Assembly (NCBI RefSeq): GCF_900108505.1
Contig: NZ_FNWU01000006.1
Span: 1 to 64,000, forward strand
Reading direction: 5' to 3'
Length of the DNA: 64,000 bases
Origin: Halopenitus malekzadehii
Lineage (GTDB): Archaea; Halobacteriota; Halobacteria; Halobacteriales; Haloferacaceae
This document shows, piece after piece, positions 1 to 7,299 of the stretch. The position numbers and the translations under genes were made by a program. The notes beneath the pieces are model-generated. The model made no database searches and had not been told where the DNA came from. It saw nothing but the letters and a program-made list of their open reading frames with translations. The first letter of the stretch is position 1, and each line of letters opens with the position of its first letter.

Positions 1-95
1 CTCGCGAGTGTTGGAGCGGGGGCTCGTCGAGCCGTGCTCGACGGCGTCCTCGCGAGTGTTGGAGCGGGGGCTCGTCGAGCCGTGCTCGACGGCGT
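1..95 (-). repeat. 48-bp in-frame tandem repeat inside the kinase gene
   Basis: Positions 1-48 and 49-95 are two identical copies of a 48-bp unit. On the minus strand each adds 16 residues containing VEHGSTSPRSNT to the N-box region of the kinase. More copies may lie beyond the edge. Confidence 0.95.
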
Positions 96-987
96 TTCGG
101 AACAGGTTCTCGAAGAGTTGTTGTACACGACTCCAATCGCCCGTTATTTCGACGTCCGAACCGATGGTGAGCGTCGCATTTTCCGTCCGGGCGTGCTGCC
201 ACGATTCGGTGGCGATGTCGGAAAGCTGGATCGACTCCGTCTCGGCTATCGTCTGGCCCTCCCGCGCGAGGACGAGCAGGTCATCGATCAACGTACCCAT
301 CCGATCGAGGGCGTTCCGACAGCGATCGAAGTATTCGGGATCGCCCGTTTGCTCGGCCAGATCGAGATATCCCTCGACGATCCCCAGCGGGTTCCGGAGA
401 TCGTGGGAGACGACGCTTGCGAACTCCTCGAGCTGATCGCGTTGCCGTTTGATCCGTTCCCGCGCGCGTTGCTGGAACAGCTCGTAGCTTACCCACTCGG
501 CCATCAGTTCGACGAACACCTCCTCGTTCTCCGAGAACGGCTGATCACGCGGTTCCACATCGGCGAAACAAAAGGTGCCGTAGAGGTCACCGTCGACGAT
601 GACTTTGGATCCGATATACGATTCGAGCCCGAAGAACTCGTAGGCCGCATCCTGTTCCCATCCCTCGAGGGAGGCGTGTTGAACCGTGAGCGTGTTCTCC
701 TGCTGAATGGTTTTGCGACAGTACGCCTTCGAAAGCGGACACGACTCGCCGGACTGGAGGCTTTCGTGGTCTCCGCTGGCTTCGACGATGAGTTGTGTTC
801 CGTCCGAGATTTCGGTGAGAAACCCCGCCTGTACCCCCAAGTATTCCCGACCCAGATCCAGCAAGTCCCGCAGTTTGGCTTCGAACGGGCGATCGTAGTC
901 CGACGTGACTCGGTACATCTCCTGAAGCGCCTCGCCGTCGGAGACGCCTGAGCCGGCGGGTGACGAAGCAGTATCGGTCGGGGGCAT
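1..987 (-). CDS. GAF domain sensor histidine kinase (3' end off left edge)
   Basis: Probable cytosolic two-component sensor kinase; the first 329 residues are visible and the ATP-binding end lies outside the window. A GAF-like sensor domain covers about residues 35-175, with cysteines at 83, 90 and 140 that could bind a ligand or metal. The phosphoacceptor H-box follows (SVVSHDLRNPLG, His195). An N-box-like segment (NLFRNAVEHGS) begins near residue 294 and is at once followed by a duplicated 16-residue block. No transmembrane segment is visible before the GAF domain. The start is the ATG at 985-987, about 28 bases downstream of a TATA-like box at 1012-1018, which fits a leaderless transcript. 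No response regulator is adjacent in the window. The kinase class is clear; the signal is unknown. Confidence 0.85.
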   Translation of the reverse strand, partial: MPPTDTASSPAGSGVSDGEALQEMYRVTSDYDRPFEAKLRDLLDLGREYLGVQAGFLTEISDGTQLIVEASGDHESLQSGESCPLSKAYCRKTIQQENTLTVQHASLEGWEQDAAYEFFGLESYIGSKVIVDGDLYGTFCFADVEPRDQPFSENEEVFVELMAEWVSYELFQQRARERIKRQRDQLEEFASVVSHDLRNPLGIVEGYLDLAEQTGDPEYFDRCRNALDRMGTLIDDLLVLAREGQTIAETESIQLSDIATESWQHARTENATLTIGSDVEITGDWSRVQQLFENLFRNAVEHGSTSPRSNTREDAVEHGSTSPRSNTRE

Positions 988-1010
988 ATGCTGTGCAACA
1001 ACGCGGAGTG

Positions 1011-1020
1011 GTTAAATACC
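1011..1020. promoter_or_regulatory. TATA-like element, possibly serving both directions
   Basis: The sequence gttaaatacc reads as an archaeal TATA box on both strands. It is centred about 28 bases before the kinase start at 987 and about 25 bases before a GTG at 1040 on the plus strand. Activity in the kinase direction is the better supported. Confidence 0.55.
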
Positions 1021-1039
1021 TCCTGCCGGTGCGAGCGCG

Positions 1040-1222
1040 GTGAAGAACGTGGGATGGGGGTTCCTCGAACTGTACCACAAGGAGTGCGCCCGGCGGAACC
1101 GCTCGACGGACCGCACCCGGTTCTTCGTCGACGACTGGGCCCCGCGGAGACACGGGACGTGCACGTCAACCTCCGTCTCACGATCCGAAACATCCGCCCC
1201 GACACCGGGCCGTTCTCGCTGA
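1040..1222 (+). CDS. Doubtful small hypothetical protein, possibly frameshifted
   Basis: A GTG at 1040 opens a 60-residue frame about 25 bases after a TATA-like box. The first 35 or so codons have haloarchaeal-looking GC-rich third positions and encode a mixed sequence (KNVGWGFLELYHKECARR) rather than the Arg/Ser-rich text typical of shadow frames. From about 1135 coding character appears to move to a second plus frame (ETRDVHVNLRLTIRNIRPDT, up to about 1290). I recognise no family. It could be a decayed small gene or chance; nothing else is visible in this 306-base gap between the kinase and the next gene. Confidence 0.22.
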   Translation: MKNVGWGFLELYHKECARRNRSTDRTRFFVDDWAPRRHGTCTSTSVSRSETSAPTPGRSR

Positions 1223-1293
1223 CCGGCCTCGCACGCTGGGGTCCCGGCGCTCCCGTCTTTCCGTGTCGGGTCCATTGGACGTTGCCCCACAGG

Positions 1294-1509
1294 TCACAGA
1301 TCGTACGCCGCTATCAGAACGCGGCTGCCGATCGCCGCGAGACCCGCGAGGAGGACCCCGGCGATGATCGCGATCCGGAGGTCCCCGTTCCACACCGCAA
1401 CGACGACGAACCCGACCATCCCGATCCCGTTCGCGATCAGCAGCCGAAGCGTTCGCGAGCCGCTCGATCGGGACGCCGGATCGTCCACGGAACGGGAATC
1501 GGGATCCAT
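1294..1509 (-). CDS. Small two-helix membrane protein, hypothetical
   Basis: A 71-residue protein of unknown function. Residues 1-22 are polar and rich in Ser, Asp and Arg. Two hydrophobic stretches follow (RLLIANGIGMVGFVVVAV and IAIIAGVLLAGLAAIGS), predicting two membrane helices with a short loop. The frame extends upstream to 1563, but the ATG at 1507-1509 starts right at the polar leader and is preferred. It stands alone, divergent from the coiled-coil membrane protein at 1677. Small two-helix proteins like this are common and often unassigned in haloarchaea. Confidence 0.55.
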   Translation of the reverse strand: MDPDSRSVDDPASRSSGSRTLRLLIANGIGMVGFVVVAVWNGDLRIAIIAGVLLAGLAAIGSRVLIAAYDL

Positions 1510-1676
1510 CACGGGACGTCGTTTTTCTCCGCGGAGCAAAGCCGCTTCGCTTGCGGGCCGCATCGGATTTCCGTTTCCGACCCGCGTTCCGATCGGCTTC
1601 GATCGGAGTCAGCCACCGCCATCGTTCGGCGGTCGGTATCAACGGGCAAAAGACCCTGGCCCTTCTGGATAGACAT

Positions 1677-2411
1677 ATGAAACCCAACCAGATCGACTTC
1701 ACCGTCGATTTCGCCTACGGGGTGCTGCTCTTTCTTGCGATCGTGCTCATCGTCACGGTCGGGACCGGCGTCGGCATCGCGTTCGGTCTCGGCGCGCTTG
1801 TCTCCTATGTGATCCACGTCGGCTGGAAGATGTCCCGGTTCGATCCCGAATGGATGACCGAGGAGGTCACCGAACAGATCGAGGAGACGATCACCGAGGA
1901 AGTGACCGAAAGCGTCGGCGAGAAGGTTTCCGAGGACGTCTCGGAGAACGTCGAACGAACGGTCGCTGAAAAGGTCAGTAAGGACGTCGGTGAGCAGGTG
2001 ACCGCAGAAGTGACCGAGGAGGTTACCCAGAGCGTCGAGCAAAAGGTGACCAAGGAGGTGACCGAGAACGTCGAGGAGGCCCTCTCCGGGGAGATTGACT
2101 CGATCATCACCCAGCTCGAGGAGGTCAACGATCGGATCGAGCGGCGACCGAGCCGAACCGAACTGGACGCCACGGATGAGCCGAACGCCGGCGATCGGGG
2201 GCGGTACGAGACGGTGGCTCCCGACGCGAGTGATGTGGCGGACGCGGCTGACCGGAACGACACTGCCGAGGAGGACTGGGCGGTCGACGCCAACGAACGG
2301 ACGACCGATGATGCGGCTGACGAGACGGATGAGGACACCGACGACGCGGACGACGACGGAGAGTCCAGCACAGCACGATCGACGGCAACCACCCAGGAAC
2401 AGACCGACTGA
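1677..2411 (+). CDS. Membrane-anchored period-4 repeat protein next to a PiT permease
   Basis: A 244-residue protein of no family I recognise. Residues 13-48 are hydrophobic and Gly-rich, giving one or two membrane helices. From Val64 to Ile144 a Val, Ile or Leu occurs at every fourth position without a break (64, 68, 72, up to 144), the other positions being mostly Glu, Thr, Ser, Lys, Gln and Asp in VTEE/VSEK-type tetrads. The last 85 residues are an acidic, disordered-looking Asp/Thr/Ala tail. The start is the ATG at 1677; upstream in-frame codons read as non-coding. Its stop overlaps the start of the permease gene by one base (TGATG), so the two proteins are very likely co-translated and may work together at the membrane, as scaffold, sensor or regulator (inference). 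Confidence 0.8.
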   Translation: MKPNQIDFTVDFAYGVLLFLAIVLIVTVGTGVGIAFGLGALVSYVIHVGWKMSRFDPEWMTEEVTEQIEETITEEVTESVGEKVSEDVSENVERTVAEKVSKDVGEQVTAEVTEEVTQSVEQKVTKEVTENVEEALSGEIDSIITQLEEVNDRIERRPSRTELDATDEPNAGDRGRYETVAPDASDVADAADRNDTAEEDWAVDANERTTDDAADETDEDTDDADDDGESSTARSTATTQEQTD

Positions 2412-3589
2412 TGGCGGCCGATCCGCTGATCGCCGTCGGCCTCCTCGTCGCGCTGTTCGTCGGGTTCAACATCGGTGGTTCGACGACCGGTCCCGCCTTC
2501 GGACCCGCGGTGGGCGCGGGCGTGATCTCGAAGCTGCTGGCCGGCGCGTTGATGTCGATCTTCTTCTTCGGCGGCGCGTGGACGATCGGTCGGCGCGTCG
2601 TCGACACGCTCGGTCGGGAGCTCCTGTTCGATGCCGGCGTTTTCACCATCGAGACGAGCATCGTCGTCCTGTTCTTCATCGGCGGCGCGCTCTTCATCGG
2701 GAACTACACCGGGGTTCCGGCCTCGACGTCGATGACCGCCGTCGGCGCGATCGCCGGGCTGGGCGTGGCGACCGGCGAGTTGAACTGGGCCGTGATGGGC
2801 GAGATCGCCGTCTGGTGGATCGTCGCGCCCCTCGTGGGGTTCTGGGTCTCGGTGATGATCGGTCGGTACATCTACCCGACGATCAACCGCTGGGTCGCGA
2901 TCACGACGAGCGACGGGTCCCTGATCGTGCTGGATCGGTCGGGGACGATTCCGATCCCTCGTCCCGGACCGAACACCACGCGGCGCGAGTTCGTGGGGAC
3001 GATCGTGCTCGTCTCCATCAGTTGTCTGATGGCGTTCTCCTCGGGAACCTCCAACATCGCCAACGCGATCGCCCCGCTGTACGGCGCCGGTGTGGAGCTG
3101 AACCTGCTGTTGCTTCTCGGCTCGGGCGCGGTGGCTCTGGGTGCGCTCACGATCGCTCGCCGCACGCTCGATACGCTCGGCAACAACCTCACCGACCTGC
3201 CGCTCACCGCGGCGATCGTCGTCGCGCTCGTCTCGTCGGGGATCGTCATCGGTCTGTCGGCGATCGGTATCCCGGCTTCGTTCGTGATCATCGCGACGAT
3301 GTCGATCGTAGGGCTGGGGTGGGGACGCGCAACCCGTACGACGACGCTGTCGGACGGCATCCGTGGCGAGGAAGAGACCACGGTGTCCGTGGGCGCGCTC
3401 GCCGCCGAGGAGCCCGGCGAGAAGGCGCCGACCCTCGGTGAGGAGAGCCCGGCGGACATCCCCAGCGCGGCCGACCTCTTCGACCCGGCCACCACCGGTC
3501 GCGTCATCCTGATGCAGAACCTCGTCCCGGTCCTCTCGACGGGCGGCGCGTACCTGACGTTCTGGCTGCTCTTTCGGTTCGTGTGGTGA
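2411..3589 (+). CDS. PiT-family inorganic anion (phosphate) permease
   Basis: A 392-residue polytopic membrane protein resembling PiT phosphate transporters (PF01384 type). It has about ten hydrophobic segments and two repeat signatures: GFNIGGSTTGPAFG near residue 19 and FSSGTSNIANAIAPL near residue 207. PiT proteins normally carry a GANDVANA-like motif in both halves; only the second copy is close to that here. A soluble loop (residues about 155-190) and an acidic segment (about 310-360) separate membrane blocks, and the protein ends in a final membrane helix. It overlaps the upstream period-4 repeat gene by one base, so both are probably one operon. The substrate is probably phosphate, but the altered first motif leaves sulfate or another anion possible. 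Confidence 0.85.
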   Translation: MAADPLIAVGLLVALFVGFNIGGSTTGPAFGPAVGAGVISKLLAGALMSIFFFGGAWTIGRRVVDTLGRELLFDAGVFTIETSIVVLFFIGGALFIGNYTGVPASTSMTAVGAIAGLGVATGELNWAVMGEIAVWWIVAPLVGFWVSVMIGRYIYPTINRWVAITTSDGSLIVLDRSGTIPIPRPGPNTTRREFVGTIVLVSISCLMAFSSGTSNIANAIAPLYGAGVELNLLLLLGSGAVALGALTIARRTLDTLGNNLTDLPLTAAIVVALVSSGIVIGLSAIGIPASFVIIATMSIVGLGWGRATRTTTLSDGIRGEEETTVSVGALAAEEPGEKAPTLGEESPADIPSAADLFDPATTGRVILMQNLVPVLSTGGAYLTFWLLFRFVW

Positions 3590-3647
3590 TCTGGCCGCTC
3601 CGTCGCTCCCGGCCCGGACCCGGATCGTCGCGGTTCGTCCCGTCCCG

Positions 3648-4262
3648 CTAGTCGTCGCGATCCTGCCCGCCGCCGCCATCGGCTCCGTGCCGCCAGAGCG
3701 CGTGCGTGATCGCCGGGAGGTCGTGTCCGGTCTCCCCGGCGATCTCCAGACACGCCGATCGGTAGCGGCGGTAGTCGTCGACCCCGAGCAGGTCGGGATA
3801 CGGTTCCGCGATCGTGCCGCACTCCCGAAGCGCCCGCCACTCGCGTTCGCTCACGACTGGATACGACTCGGGATCGAGGAACGCGAGAAACGCCGAGGCG
3901 ACTCCGACGTCGACCCCCTCGAGCGCGGTGAGCTCCGTGACCGCGCCCGCCACGTCCTCCTCCTCGATGCGGTCTGCCGCGGTCGTGATGGCCGCGATCA
4001 CGTCGTCGAAGGGGTTCGACTCGAACCGTTCCTCGACCGCGCGGCGATCCCGATCCGGGTACGCGCCGAGGTGCCGTCGGAAGTACCACCGGACCACCCA
4101 CTCCGCGTCCCGCCGGCCGAACTCGCCGGCACGGAACGCCTCGGGCAGCGTCTCGCGTTGTTCCTGTTCCACCGCGTAGATCGGTTCGGTTTCCCGATAC
4201 GCCGCGGAGAGCTCCGCGATCGTGTCGGCGGTGAGGTCGGGGTCGGTGGCGGCGTTGGTCAT
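3648..4262 (-). CDS. Helix-hairpin-helix-like hypothetical protein
   Basis: A 204-residue soluble, acidic, mostly helical protein. Residues about 120-150 (LTALEGVDVGVASAFLAFLD, then YPVVSEREWRAL) resemble the helix-hairpin-helix region of HhH-GPD DNA glycosylases, where a GVG turn is followed by an Asp-containing strand. The catalytic Lys/Asp pair of that family is not recognisable: the expected Asp position reads as Ser/Glu. A DNA-binding or structural relative is therefore more likely than an active glycosylase (inference). The start at 4262 is chosen over the frame's upstream extension, which is only translation of an 18-bp tandem repeat. The gene is convergent with the permease and divergent from formate dehydrogenase. 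Confidence 0.6.
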   Translation of the reverse strand: MTNAATDPDLTADTIAELSAAYRETEPIYAVEQEQRETLPEAFRAGEFGRRDAEWVVRWYFRRHLGAYPDRDRRAVEERFESNPFDDVIAAITTAADRIEEEDVAGAVTELTALEGVDVGVASAFLAFLDPESYPVVSEREWRALRECGTIAEPYPDLLGVDDYRRYRSACLEIAGETGHDLPAITHALWRHGADGGGGQDRDD

Positions 4263-4335
4263 CTCACGTGTTGCTTCGGGACAGAAGTCCCTGAACGTTT
4301 CCCGACGCGTCGATCGGTTATGATCGGTCCCGATC

Positions 4336-4425
4336 GGTGCGGTCGTTTCGGTCGGTGTGGTTGTCTCGGTCGATGTGGTCGTTTCGGTCGATGTGGTTGT
4401 CTCGGTCGGTGCGGTCGAGATCGAC
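4336..4425. repeat. 18-bp tandem repeat between divergent genes
   Basis: Five consecutive 18-base units of the form g-r-tg-y-ggtygtytcggtc; the first four differ by only a few bases and the last is degenerate at its end. The array lies in the 227-base gap between the HhH-like gene and the formate dehydrogenase gene and is therefore probably non-coding. Confidence 0.9.
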
Positions 4426-4489
4426 CAACACACTCATACCCAGAGAGTTCGTCCGTTTAGACATATGTACGCACACGGGGAGGGAATCC

Positions 4490-6610
4490 ATGTCCAGTGA
4501 GGAATCGGAACCGGTCAAGACGATCTGTCCGTACTGCGGCGTCGGCTGTGGGATCCAGGTCGACCAGGGCGAGGATCCCGGCGACGTGCAGTTCCGCCCG
4601 TGGGGCGAGGCCCCGGTCAACGAGGGACGGATCTGCATCAAGGGCGGCGCGGCGACGCAGGTCGTGAACCACGAGGACCGTCTGACCGACCCGCTGATCA
4701 AGGAGGACGGCGAGTTCCGCGAGGCGACCTGGGAGGAGGCGTACGGTCGCGTCGTCGACGAGCTCGAGCGCATCCGCGAGGAGAACGGCCCGGACGCGAT
4801 GGGCTTTTTCGGCTCCTCGAAGACGATGAACGAGGAGAACTACCTCCTCCAGAAGCTCGCCCGACGATACGGCACCAACAACGTCGACAACTGCACGCGG
4901 ATGTGTCACGCCTCGACGGTCTACGCGCTGCGCAAGAGCCTCGGCGCGGGCGCGATGACCAACAGTATGGCCGACCTCGAGGAGGCGGCCGACGTCTTCT
5001 GGATCCAGGGGGCAAACCCCGGCGAGCAGCACCCGATCGCCAACAGCCAGTACTTCCGGCAGGCGGTGCTCGAGGGTGCGACCGTCATTCAGGTTGACCC
5101 GCACGCCAACAAGACGACGCGGTCGTTCCAGATCGACGAGACCGACCGCCATATGCACCTCCAACTGGAGCCGGGAACGGACATCCCGCTGCTCAACATC
5201 GTCCTCAAGACGGTCCTCGAGAACGACTGGGTCGATGAGGAGTTCATCAAGTCGCGAACGGAGGGCTTCGACCACCTCCTGGAAACCCTCGAGGATTTCG
5301 ACAAGGAGGCCGCCGCCGAGGAGTGCGGCGTCCCGCTCGAGGACATCGAGCTGGCCGCAGAGAAGTACGCGAAGGCGAACAACGCCGCCATCTTCACCGG
5401 GATGGGGATGAGCCAGCACACCTGCGGCGTCGACAACGTCCAAAACGAGATCAACCTCGCGCTCGCCACGGGCAACCTCGGCAGACCCGGTACCGGGGTC
5501 AACCCGCTGCGTGGACAGAACAACGTCCAGGGGACCTCCGACGTCGGCGCGATGCCGAACGTCCTGCCGGGCTACCAGCCCGTCGACGACGACGAGGCCC
5601 GCGAGAGCGTCGAGGAGGTCTGGGGCTTCGAGGTGCCCGACGAGCCCGGGCTCACCAACGTCGAGATTTCCCACGAGGCGGGCGACTCGATCAAGGGGCT
5701 CTACATCATGGGCGAGAACCCGGTGATGTCCGAGCCGGACGCAAACCGCGTCGCCGAGCGCCTACAGGATCTCGAGTTCACCGTCGTCCAGGACATCTTC
5801 ATGACCGAGACCGCGGAGTACGCCGACGTGATCCTTCCGGCGACCACGTGGGCCGAACGCGGCGGAACCGTCACCAACACCGACCGGCGCGTCCAGCGAA
5901 TGCGCGGCGTCGACAAGGTCCACGAGAACACGAAACACGACCTCGAGATCGTCTCGGAGGTCGGCCGACGCCTCTTCGGCGAGGACGGCGGCTTCGACTT
6001 CGAGGACCCGGAAGACGTCTTCGAGGAGCTGCGTGAGGTCTGTCCGATCTACTACGGGATGACCTACGACGCCCTCGGCGAGGAGGGACTCCACTGGCCC
6101 TGCTACGAGGAAGGTGACGAGGGGGACCCGTTCCTCTACGAGGACTCCTTCGACACCGAAAGCGGGCGCGGCCACATCGAGGGCGTTCGCCATCAGCCGC
6201 CCAAGGAGACGCCCGACGAGGAGTACCCGCTGATCCTCACCACCGCCCGTCTCGAGGAACACTACAACACGGGGACGATGAGCCGACGCTCCCCGCGACT
6301 CCACAACCAGCACCCGGAGAACTTCGTCGACATCCACCCGAACGACGCCGAGCGGTACGGCGTCGAGGACGGCGACTACGTGAGGATCTCCTCACGCCGC
6401 GGGGAGATCGAGGTGAAGGCGCAGGTCACCGAGGACATCAAGGAGGGCGTCATCTGGACGACGCCGCACTTCGCGGCCGCCTCCGGAAACGTCCTCACGA
6501 ACGACGTGCTCGACGAGCGCGCGAAGATACCCGAGTACAAGGCCGCAGCAGCCGAGATCGAGGTTTCGGTCGACGCCGGCGGCGCCGATAACGCACCCGC
6601 GGACGACTGA
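4490..6610 (+). CDS. fdhA: Formate dehydrogenase-like molybdopterin oxidoreductase, alpha subunit
   Basis: A 706-residue member of the molybdopterin oxidoreductase (DMSO reductase) superfamily, most like formate dehydrogenase alpha subunits, which oxidise formate to CO2. An N-terminal [4Fe-4S] motif (TICPYCGVGC, Cys13, 16, 20, then Cys49) is followed by the catalytic domain. In NCTRMCHAST, Cys139 sits where family members place the Mo-ligating Cys or Sec. The segment NEINLALATGNLGRPGTGVN and the C-terminal dinucleotide-binding domain (from about residue 565) are typical. There is no Tat signal, so the enzyme is predicted cytosolic. No beta or gamma subunit is adjacent, so the electron acceptor is unknown. 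The ATG at 4490 is used; the frame's extension to 4337 is repeat DNA. MoaC, a cofactor gene, follows on the other strand. Confidence 0.9.
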   Translation: MSSEESEPVKTICPYCGVGCGIQVDQGEDPGDVQFRPWGEAPVNEGRICIKGGAATQVVNHEDRLTDPLIKEDGEFREATWEEAYGRVVDELERIREENGPDAMGFFGSSKTMNEENYLLQKLARRYGTNNVDNCTRMCHASTVYALRKSLGAGAMTNSMADLEEAADVFWIQGANPGEQHPIANSQYFRQAVLEGATVIQVDPHANKTTRSFQIDETDRHMHLQLEPGTDIPLLNIVLKTVLENDWVDEEFIKSRTEGFDHLLETLEDFDKEAAAEECGVPLEDIELAAEKYAKANNAAIFTGMGMSQHTCGVDNVQNEINLALATGNLGRPGTGVNPLRGQNNVQGTSDVGAMPNVLPGYQPVDDDEARESVEEVWGFEVPDEPGLTNVEISHEAGDSIKGLYIMGENPVMSEPDANRVAERLQDLEFTVVQDIFMTETAEYADVILPATTWAERGGTVTNTDRRVQRMRGVDKVHENTKHDLEIVSEVGRRLFGEDGGFDFEDPEDVFEELREVCPIYYGMTYDALGEEGLHWPCYEEGDEGDPFLYEDSFDTESGRGHIEGVRHQPPKETPDEEYPLILTTARLEEHYNTGTMSRRSPRLHNQHPENFVDIHPNDAERYGVEDGDYVRISSRRGEIEVKAQVTEDIKEGVIWTTPHFAAASGNVLTNDVLDERAKIPEYKAAAAEIEVSVDAGGADNAPADD

Positions 6611-6640
6611 TCGCGGACGACTGATCGCGGACGGTCGATC
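6599..6640. repeat. 14-bp triplicate across the fdhA stop codon
   Basis: Three consecutive copies of gcggacgactgatc (third copy with two changes) begin inside the last codons of fdhA and run past its TGA, so a TGA recurs in each unit. It looks like a recent slippage expansion. Confidence 0.85.
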
Positions 6641-6684
6641 GCGGGCGTGTCCGCAAGGGCGTCTCCCGGATCCGCACACGACGG

Positions 6685-7299
6685 TCACTCGAGCGCGCGC
6701 TTTTCCTTTTCGAGAACCTCGACGTCCGCGATCCGCGTGTCCGGATAGCCGCCGTCGGCGGTCTTCTCTGCCGCCTTCACCATGTCCCAGACCACGTTCA
6801 GGCCGGTGGTGACCCCCTCGAGCGCCTCCATCTCGCAGCCGGTCTTGCCGGTTGTCTCGACGGCGACGGTGGCGACGACGCGGTCGGATTCGACGGTGAA
6901 GTCGGTCTCGACGTTCGTGATCGGGATCTGGTGACACATCGGGATCGTCTCCCAGGTGTGTTTGACCGCCTGTACCGCGCCGATCCGGGCGGTCGCGAGC
7001 ACGTCGCCCTTTCCGATCGCGTCGGCCTCGATCGCCCCGATGGTCGACGGCGTGAGATGGATCACGCCGCGGGCGACCGCGCGCCGGGCCGTATCGGGTT
7101 TGTCGCCGACGTCGACCATCTGGACGTCCCCGTCGTCGGTGGTGTGGGTAAGTTCGTCCGCGTCGGTCGTGTCCGGGTCGGCTGCATCCGCCTCGTCCGC
7201 GTCGGTCGTGTCCGGGTCGGCTGCATCCGCCTCGTCCACGTCCGGATCGGCCGGCCCCGAACCGGGATCGGCCTCGCCGTCTCCGTCGTCCTCACGCAT
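6685..7299 (-). CDS. moaC: Cyclic pyranopterin monophosphate synthase MoaC, with acidic N-terminal extension
   Basis: MoaC converts the GTP-derived cyclic intermediate to cyclic pyranopterin monophosphate, the first stable precursor of molybdenum cofactor. The family core begins near residue 58 (MVDVGDKPDTARRAVARG) and includes IGAVQAVKHTWETIPMCHQI and the Gly/Glu-rich C-terminal block with TGKTGCEMEALEGVTTGLN. The 204-residue length exceeds the usual bacterial size of about 160 because of an acidic N-terminal tail of about 57 residues containing a perfect 39-bp DNA duplication (DEADAADPDTTDA twice). An internal start may be used instead. It overlaps the end of the NAD(P)HX repair gene by 8 bases, so they are co-transcribed; formate dehydrogenase, a probable user of the cofactor, is convergent. 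Confidence 0.93.
   Translation of the reverse strand: MREDDGDGEADPGSGPADPDVDEADAADPDTTDADEADAADPDTTDADELTHTTDDGDVQMVDVGDKPDTARRAVARGVIHLTPSTIGAIEADAIGKGDVLATARIGAVQAVKHTWETIPMCHQIPITNVETDFTVESDRVVATVAVETTGKTGCEMEALEGVTTGLNVVWDMVKAAEKTADGGYPDTRIADVEVLEKEKRALE
7155..7232 (-). repeat. 39-bp perfect tandem duplication in moaC
   Basis: Positions 7155-7193 and 7194-7232 are identical 39-base units. In the moaC frame each encodes 13 acidic residues of the N-terminal tail. Confidence 0.93.

Noticed and set aside
34-951. Long plus-strand frame opposite the histidine kinase
   Set aside because: It is the antisense of a gene with clear GAF and H-box motifs. Its sequence has no family feature, and long open antisense frames are expected at this GC content.
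1805-3679. 624-residue minus-strand frame across the repeat protein and permease
   Set aside because: It is Arg/Asp-rich shadow translation opposite two genes with strong membrane and repeat features.
4337-4489. N-terminal extension of fdhA
   Set aside because: It only translates the 18-bp repeats. The [4Fe-4S] motif begins ten residues after the ATG at 4490, as in relatives.
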